NCBI GenBank assembly: GCA_937885735.1
Contig: CALABN010000138.1
Location: 1-19,278, forward strand
Reading direction: 5' to 3'
DNA from: an uncultured Bacteroidota bacterium
GTDB lineage: Bacteria > Bacteroidota > Bacteroidia > Bacteroidales > SZUA-534
DNA: 19,278 bases
Notes under the pieces: generated by a model
What the model saw: the letters and a program-made list of their open reading frames with translations, nothing else
Told to the model about the DNA's origin: nothing
Database searches by the model: none
Translations under genes and position numbers: made by a program
In this document: positions 15,401-19,278 of the stretch, in pieces
How the letters are laid out: every line of letters starts with the position of its first letter
Numbering within the stretch: the first letter of the stretch is position 1

Positions 15401-15616
15401 GGCAATTACATGGGCAAGCGTACTTACCAAACCAAGTATGGGGTACAAGAGTTGAAGCAGAAGTTTACTGTCAACATGAAAGTCGGTTATAAGCCAGTTG
15501 ATGGATTCGAGTTGTTCTTCAACGCCCATAACTTGTTTAACACCAAGAATCGTGAGTTTGTTTATTCTGACGAAATTGGTGGAATCTATTCAGTTGGCAT
15601 CAACTTCGGGTTCTAA
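12425..15616 (+). CDS. TonB-dependent receptor-like protein 1, with helical insertions
   Basis: A 1063-residue outer-membrane protein. The signal peptide is 1-20 (IILVCLALCFAGQIFAQ). Residues ~25-75 carry repeated acidic units (MTKEDILNM, MSYDELLEM, PFEEVLQL, VSMDELFAM) ending NKSVSSASK. The plug follows (SPLSSTVLTKAEI, GISTIEEAFRLIPGMIV, QMRG, IDGR, IEDIDRIEVVRGANSALYG, VNGVINIITE) and then the barrel, closing with GINFGF and a terminal Phe. It has no carboxypeptidase-like domain and no SusD partner. Compared with receptor 2 it is about 220 residues longer. Most of the excess lies in two Met/Ala-rich, probably helical insertions at about 320-395 and 793-930, where barrel strands would be expected to connect on the outside. 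The yfiR-like gene precedes it by 20 bases. The ligand is unknown; a sensing rather than transport role is inferred from the YfiR pairing. Confidence 0.9.
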   Translation: MKKIILVCLALCFAGQIFAQNRDLSSMTKEDILNMSYDELLEMPFEEVLQLADIMGVSMDELFAMVMNKSVSSASKTEETAFTSPLSSTVLTKAEIRAYGISTIEEAFRLIPGMIVTEKTNGMYDVQMRGLNNIPDNQMFLYTENSNTLLMIDGRIAHNYAMGALCFDMLPISIEDIDRIEVVRGANSALYGLNAVNGVINIITEKANANSKNVAGSVQIGTQDTYVGDLALRKQFNSKLSAGVTANFQYRRRPTNQLYVMPGDGVYKSTVPDNVLPGIGEAMPVLTDPEGNPIFVDGTKVPVAIATKQLVPIEEGYYSTQDIEKFRQVFTMAALLGGMPESSIAGFMQTFLERNPGATPEQAQAYIEGMLGGIASGMDYNMYRVYEYSKSIGDMFPDPGLARKNVGLNGYLTYTPLDKVRIDLSAGYQQSDALTTSCGDQITSFDGRTSKTGYVNLNADVFGLNLKASYTGGPQDYEVGTPGFKIGSKNLNLSAEYNFKFGDLNVRPGFAYLYIKAEDYTPDFVNPSDPNDYTWKYYEPGKHKYDESVRHLSGFMNYDAKITDYAPSLRLDYKIGKLRAIAAFRADKYNVPDKWINSYQGALDYEINDNNFVRASYSNAKRSAVLVNTSSDYHWSRSGMMSPDESVFLADKDAPLMKINSAELGYRWKPFKNVLIDAEAYYSISEDYGALMADNSNMTIPGAQLKAFLLSDYSNILGFSEGGGVDLKALSGFISKVKSTVNIKYGELPYKVKQFGFGVNVDWVISPKLVAKLNANVQNTTIDNYYMYDQNQEIIGQMAQTAGLIARVPDLVDDVYQTAVPMMKPMLDACGVTLEDIMSGNVSESSKAAMLNLMKTAYGIDMPAESFDPAMAIGMGVGGLLDMAMTGAPVDELTAIYGSLDDAGKAAMLQQLYTMSYTGEINGEQLSTNEQYSGYYALKYGVRNDDGIFRLGGSEKLPVETVNGHKHKATPTAYGMIGLIYRPISKIDISAFGNYMGKRTYQTKYGVQELKQKFTVNMKVGYKPVDGFELFFNAHNLFNTKNREFVYSDEIGGIYSVGINFGF

Positions 15617-15632
15617 CAATCATCTCTCTTAT

Positions 15633-15663
15633 AAAAAAAAGCCGCTTTCGAGCGGCTTTTTTT
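15633..15663 (+). terminator. Strong intrinsic terminator after receptor 1
   Basis: Eight A, then GCCGCT-ttcg-AGCGGC (15641-15656), a perfect 6-bp GC-rich stem with a UUCG tetraloop, then seven T. It ends the yfiR A/receptor 1 transcript 17 bases after the stop codon, so receptor 2 needs its own promoter. Confidence 0.92.
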
Positions 15664-15696
15664 ATACCCACAACATTCATTTTTACAGTAATTTAT

Positions 15697-15821
15697 GCCT
15701 GCAATTAAGTATGGTGGCCCAATTCTCCATGAAAGTTTTGTTGATTTGTTGTTGGTTTTTGATAAATTTGCCATTGTATTGAACCCAAGAATTGAGCGGC
15801 GGTTTTCTTGTAATTGCAGGC
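15697..15821. repeat. Inverted repeat pair (11-bp arms, 125 bp overall)
   Basis: GCCTGCAATTA (15697-15707) and TAATTGCAGGC (15811-15821) are perfect inverted copies bounding 103 bases. The enclosed DNA has no convincing gene. No target-site duplication is evident beside the arms, so a mobile origin is not shown. A -7-like box lies inside. Confidence 0.45.
15737..15770 (+). promoter_or_regulatory. Possible promoter of receptor 2
   Basis: TAAATTTG (15763-15770) is a perfect TAnnTTTG box, with TTTG at 15737-15740 and a 22-base spacer, one longer than the usual 19-21. It would give a leader of roughly 185 bases that includes one arm of the inverted repeat and the small upstream ORF. Confidence 0.35.
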
Positions 15822-15939
15822 TTGATTGAAGAAAAAAAATACAGTCGTAACCAAATTGCTTTTGTCATATGGCAGCAGTTGAGAGTAATCTGGCAGGCGT
15901 ATGCTTGGCTTTTGTTATGATGGCTTTGAAAAGGAGAAT

Positions 15940-15972
15940 ATGAGTTTTATTTTAAAGTGTCATGAATCGTAA
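15940..15972 (+). CDS. Possible 10-codon upstream ORF overlapping the receptor 2 start
   Basis: ATG at 15940 opens a reading frame MSFILKCHES that stops at 15970-15972, overlapping the receptor 2 start codon (15962) in another frame. It is preceded by AAGGAG (15931-15936), a Shine-Dalgarno-like word unusual for this window, only three bases from the ATG. It might couple or attenuate receptor 2 translation, or the SD-like word may simply serve the receptor start 25 bases on. Confidence 0.25.
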   Translation: MSFILKCHES

Positions 15973-18490
15973 ATTATTATGTTTTCTATTGGCATCTATA
16001 ATGTCAATAGGTTTGTATGCACAAACAAAGGATGTGTCAAAAATGACACGTGACGATATTTTGTCGCTTTCGTATGATGAATTGGCTGAAATGCCACTTG
16101 AGGATGTCTTGCAACTCACCAAGATATTGGGAGTTTCAATGGACGAGTTGTATGAAATGATTCTTAACAAGAGTGTCACTGCCGCTTCCAAGCGTGCTGA
16201 GAAATCGTTGAATTCACCTCTTTCCACAACTGTTATCTCAAGTGAGGAAATTGTCAAGTCTGGTGCCACCACCATAGCTGAAGCTTTGCGTTTGGTGCCT
16301 GGTATGATTGTCCGTGAAAAGACAACCGGCAACTATGATGTTCATATCCGTGGCAACGACAACGTTCCCTCTAACAATATTCACGTTTATTCAGAGAATT
16401 CTATGACTTTGGTGATGATTGACAACCGTCCTGTTTACAATTATATTTTCGGTGGAACTTTTTGGGAATCGTTGCCGGTTGAAATTGGCGATGTCGAGCG
16501 TATTGAAGTTGTTCGTGGTCCTTCAAGTGCACTTTATGGCCCTAATGCAATCACCGGTGCAATAAATATTGTAACAAAACAGACAGAGTCAGACAAATTA
16601 TCTCTTGAGGTGAATGCTCAAGGTGGCACTTCCAAAAGTGCCATAGCTGACATGTCTGTTGCTGGCGGAAAGAATGATTTCCATTTCCGTGTATCAGGCA
16701 ACTACACTCACTTTAACCGTGCCGATGAAGATTTTTATATTGAAGCGTTTGGCAAAAAATTCAAATACGACGAGGTTGATACCTTGCATTATTACATCAA
16801 CCCAAGCCAGTCGCAAATGTTGGTGTTGGGAGATGCCACAAAAGGCAAACGTATTGAGGAACGTATTGAAAATAAAGATCTTGCGACAAATAAGTTTGGC
16901 GCAAATGCTTTCTTCGACTATAAAATTAATGACAAAGTGAAATTTGACTTGTCGGCAGGTCTGCAAGGTTCCACAATTTTGACAAACTGCTTAGGTGCTT
17001 CAGATTTAGTCATGACAAACCGTATTATTTCTTCACAATATGTCAATCTCACTGCCAATGTGTATGGTTTTGCAATTCAGGCAAACACATTGTTCGGTGA
17101 CATGGATATGGAGCACAACAATATGGGCTATCGTGCCGATGCAAACCTTTCGAATGTTTCATTGGAGTATGAACATTCATTTGGGTCGCTTGTGGTCCGT
17201 CCAGGCATTTCTTGGCAAAAGGCTATCTATGACGATACTGATTACATACCTGATTCTTTGCTTGGTCAAGGCTTCCTTAATCAGAAACGTGATATTTCTT
17301 CGTATTCCGGTTCATTGCGCTTGGATTATAAGGCATTTGACAAGTTGCGTTTGATTGCCGCTCTCAGGGCAGAGAAGTATACTCATCCCGATGACATTTA
17401 TTTCACTTATCAATTCGTTTCTTCGTTTGACATTAATGAAAACAACATCTTAAGGGCTGTTTATTCTCGTGCCAATCGTGGCCCGTTTGTAGTCGATACT
17501 TATGCAAACTTTGTGTGGCCAAGGGTGCACGATGACAATCCTTATGGCTATACTCCGACAGATGTTACCTGGTATGGTAACGACAACTTGAAGTTGCCAG
17601 TTATGGATATGGTCGAAATCGGATTCCGTAGCAAGCCTGTAAAGAATCTCATGATTGACATTGAAGCATTTTACACAAAAACTCAGGATTACAGTTACTT
17701 CCTTGCAGATACATTGCAGACAACTTTCAATTTCTTGACTCAGGCAAGCACTTATAATAAGATAAACATGCAGTATTACAATTTCGATCTTGTTACAAAG
17801 CAAAAAGGCATTACTGCAAGTGCAAACATGGTGATTGGTCCAAACTTGTCATTCAAGGTGTTTGGAACTTTGCAAGAAACCAAGGTTGAAAATTTCCACA
17901 ATTGCTCATTGTGGGATGATATCGCCAATATGACAGAATCAGCTACCGGCAAGGTGTATTCCGATGCAGTCATACTCGGCACTTACCAGCAATGTGTCGC
18001 AAATGGACTTGACATTAATGATATGGTCATTGCAGGATATCTCACTGTTGAGCAGGCTCAACGTCTTGGCGAGATTGAGGCAAATGGGTACCAAAGCACT
18101 TATGTCGTAACAAACACGTCGATGGAGAATGGGCAGATTATCGACTCCACTACAATTGACACATATAATAAAAGTACCCCAACATTCTATGGCGGTGGTA
18201 CAATTGATTATTCGCCAATGGAAAAACTGTTCATTTCATCTTCATTCTATTTCTACACCAAAAACGAACTCAGAAGCATATCGTATACTGAAGATAAGGC
18301 TGCCGGTGCAGAATGGATGTTTAAAAACGATCCGAAATTCATTCTTAACCTTAAGGTTGGTTACAAGTTCTATAAGGATAATGTTGTGTATGTAAATGCA
18401 CGTAATCTATTGAATTCAGATAAACGGGAGGCTGGATATACTGATAAAATCAAAGGCCTGTATTTGGTTGGCTTGAATTTGAGATTTTAG
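15962..18490 (+). CDS. TonB-dependent receptor-like protein 2
   Basis: An 842-residue outer-membrane protein paralogous to receptor 1. Signal peptide 1-21 (LLCFLLASIMSIGLYAQ). The same repeated acidic segment follows: MTRDDILSL, LSYDELAEM, PLEDVLQL, VSMDELYEM, then NKSVTAASK. Plug motifs: SPLSTTVISSEEI, TTIAEALRLVPGMIVREK, HIRG, IDNRPVYNY, VERIEVVRGPSSALYGPNAITGAINIVT. The barrel closes with GLNLRF and a terminal Phe. A shorter probable helical insertion lies at about 652-710 (from DDIANMTESATG to EIEANGY), at the place corresponding to the second insertion of receptor 1. A strong terminator precedes it, so it is probably transcribed from a promoter in 15664-15961. The yfiR-like gene B begins 193 bases downstream. 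The ligand cannot be told from the sequence. Confidence 0.9.
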   Translation: MNRKLLCFLLASIMSIGLYAQTKDVSKMTRDDILSLSYDELAEMPLEDVLQLTKILGVSMDELYEMILNKSVTAASKRAEKSLNSPLSTTVISSEEIVKSGATTIAEALRLVPGMIVREKTTGNYDVHIRGNDNVPSNNIHVYSENSMTLVMIDNRPVYNYIFGGTFWESLPVEIGDVERIEVVRGPSSALYGPNAITGAINIVTKQTESDKLSLEVNAQGGTSKSAIADMSVAGGKNDFHFRVSGNYTHFNRADEDFYIEAFGKKFKYDEVDTLHYYINPSQSQMLVLGDATKGKRIEERIENKDLATNKFGANAFFDYKINDKVKFDLSAGLQGSTILTNCLGASDLVMTNRIISSQYVNLTANVYGFAIQANTLFGDMDMEHNNMGYRADANLSNVSLEYEHSFGSLVVRPGISWQKAIYDDTDYIPDSLLGQGFLNQKRDISSYSGSLRLDYKAFDKLRLIAALRAEKYTHPDDIYFTYQFVSSFDINENNILRAVYSRANRGPFVVDTYANFVWPRVHDDNPYGYTPTDVTWYGNDNLKLPVMDMVEIGFRSKPVKNLMIDIEAFYTKTQDYSYFLADTLQTTFNFLTQASTYNKINMQYYNFDLVTKQKGITASANMVIGPNLSFKVFGTLQETKVENFHNCSLWDDIANMTESATGKVYSDAVILGTYQQCVANGLDINDMVIAGYLTVEQAQRLGEIEANGYQSTYVVTNTSMENGQIIDSTTIDTYNKSTPTFYGGGTIDYSPMEKLFISSSFYFYTKNELRSISYTEDKAAGAEWMFKNDPKFILNLKVGYKFYKDNVVYVNARNLLNSDKREAGYTDKIKGLYLVGLNLRF

Positions 18491-18567
18491 AAAAATTACG
18501 CATACAGGTCTGTCCCAATTACTTATGATAGGTGTTTTTAGGGCCGAATATAAAAGTGCAACTTAAA

Positions 18568-18607
18568 AATGATTTTTTTAGATGTACAATGTATTAAAAA
18601 AATCATT
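18568..18607. terminator. AT-rich perfect inverted repeat, possible terminator
   Basis: AATGATTTTTTTA (18568-18580) and TAAAAAAATCATT (18595-18607) are perfect 13-bp arms around a 14-base loop. The stem is A/T-rich with no GC core, so it is weak as a terminator but symmetrical. It sits between receptor 2 and yfiR-like gene B, 78 bases after the receptor stop. Confidence 0.4.
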
Positions 18608-18648
18608 ATATTGGCTCTAATATTATTCAAATACGTCTAATTAACGTA

Positions 18649-18656
18649 TATTTTTG
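18649..18656 (+). promoter_or_regulatory. -7 box upstream of yfiR-like gene B
   Basis: TATTTTTG matches TAnnTTTG, 27 bases before the ATG at 18684. No good TTTG lies 19-21 bases upstream (TTCA at 18626-18629 is the nearest). It suggests yfiR B can be transcribed separately from receptor 2. Confidence 0.4.
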
Positions 18657-18683
18657 TAAAAGAATTAGATAACCAAATTACTC

Positions 18684-19196
18684 ATGGATATGAGAAAAAT
18701 ATTTATTTTATTGTTAGGCATTTTGGCGTTGCATAATGTAGCGACGGCTCAAGATGATAAATTTAAGGCATTGTTTGTTTATAATTTCACCAAACATGTC
18801 GAGTGGCCAAAAGAAAAGCAAACTGGCGATTTCTTGATTGGTGTTGTCGGTGATTCTCCAATTATTGAAGAATTAAAATCATTTACAGCCAAACGCACTG
18901 TCGGATCTCAACAAATAAAGGTTGAGAGGCTTGTTTCGTCTGATGATTACAGCAAGTGTAATATCATTGTGGTTCCTGCCAGAGCGTCATCGCAAGTTGA
19001 GGATGTAGTGGAAAAGGTCAAGGGTAAAGGTGTTTTGGTTGTTTCTGATAAAGAAGGCATGGCAAACACTTACTCTGGAATCAATTTCATTAAGATTGAT
19101 GGGCAGCAGAATTTTGAGATTAGCAAGGCGCATATGGCAATGCAAGGCGTTACCCCGTCAAAGAGCCTTTTGTCTCTGGGCACGCCAATTGACTAA
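18684..19196 (+). CDS. YfiR family (DUF4154) periplasmic protein B
   Basis: A 170-residue exported protein, paralogous to the one at 11901. The signal peptide is IFILLLGILALHNVATAQ, with cleavage after TAQ; Met1 or Met3 (18690) could be the start. The mature part shows DDKFKALFVYNFTKHVEWP, DFLIGVVGDS, VGSQQIKVERL, KGKGVLVVSDKEGMA, INFIKIDG and the C-terminal LGTPID, closely tracking paralogue A. Only one cysteine (SKCN) remains in the mature part, so no intramolecular disulfide is possible. By family it should be a periplasmic partner of a membrane-bound signalling protein, but that partner is not seen. It is followed after 43 bases by the start of another exported protein on the same strand, so the module continues to the right. 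Confidence 0.9.
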   Translation: MDMRKIFILLLGILALHNVATAQDDKFKALFVYNFTKHVEWPKEKQTGDFLIGVVGDSPIIEELKSFTAKRTVGSQQIKVERLVSSDDYSKCNIIVVPARASSQVEDVVEKVKGKGVLVVSDKEGMANTYSGINFIKIDGQQNFEISKAHMAMQGVTPSKSLLSLGTPID

Positions 19197-19239
19197 TCGA
19201 CTTTTTTCAAACAATAAACCAAAAACCTAACACAGTATT

Positions 19240-19278
19240 ATGTTTAACAAATTTTCCGTTCTGTTACTGTCTGTGGCA
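19240..19278 (+). CDS. Start of an exported protein (truncated by window edge)
   Basis: Thirteen codons from ATG 19240 read MFNKFSVLLLSVA, the start of a probable signal peptide or membrane anchor, cut by the window end. The 43-base distance to yfiR-like gene B suggests co-transcription. By analogy with yfiR A followed by receptor 1, it could be a third receptor, or a sensor kinase that starts with a signal peptide. The visible residues do not decide. Confidence 0.55.
   Translation, partial: MFNKFSVLLLSVA

Noticed and set aside
15683..15868. 61-residue minus-strand ORF upstream of receptor 2
   Set aside because: It includes both arms of the inverted repeat, has no recognisable domain and no promoter box.
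18511..18545. Possible third copy of the 90-bp element before yfiR-like gene B
   Set aside because: Only a loose resemblance (GGTGTTTTTAGGG versus GGTGAATTTTTAGG). The closing TCACC arm and the 43-base block are missing.

Overview
The window looks like a chromosomal segment of a member of the Bacteroidota, most likely the order Bacteroidales. The support is: outer-membrane receptors fused to an N-terminal carboxypeptidase-regulatory-like domain; a SPOR protein with the HU-like N-terminus typical of this phylum; a CdaA-type diadenylate cyclase and FolP of Bacteroidota style; start codons mostly without Shine-Dalgarno sequences; and several promoter-like -7 boxes of the form TAnnTTTG. No rRNA, tRNA, CRISPR array or complete insertion sequence is visible.

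Left part (1-11.1 kb), housekeeping and envelope genes: folP (+), a convergent ECF-type sigma factor (-), an AddB-like PD-(D/E)XK nuclease with a four-cysteine cluster motif (+), closely followed by a TonB-receptor-like beta-barrel protein (+), then cdaA (-), an HU-like/TM/SPOR cell-envelope protein (+) and an RlmL-type rRNA methyltransferase (-). Clear intrinsic terminators close folP, the SPOR gene/rlmL pair and the first large receptor gene.

Right part (11.5-19.3 kb), the accessory and most interesting region: a small unrecognised ORF, then yfiR-like A, receptor 1, receptor 2, yfiR-like B, and the first 13 codons of another exported protein, all on the + strand. The two YfiR/DUF4154-family periplasmic proteins are paralogues (about half identical by hand alignment). 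The two TonB-dependent-receptor-like proteins share an unusual N-terminal segment of repeated S-x-D-E-L-type units before the plug. Receptor 1 carries two long, Met/Ala-rich, probably helical insertions in its barrel. I read this as a duplicated envelope-sensing module (periplasmic YfiR protein plus TonB-receptor-like protein) whose output partner probably lies beyond the right edge; that last step is inference.

Noncoding highlights: a ~90-bp element occurs twice (2236-2329 and 11221-11310), both times in the same orientation and in a gap between divergently transcribed genes. It has a 39/43 identical 5' block and a 19/21 identical 3' hairpin block. Between these the sequence differs but a small stem can form in both copies. 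This is the best candidate for an undescribed structured RNA or regulatory repeat. A composite repeat at the left edge occurs with and without an internal 18-bp palindrome, and the folP/sigma gap holds a hairpin-rich sequence resembling dispersed Bacteroidota intergenic repeats.
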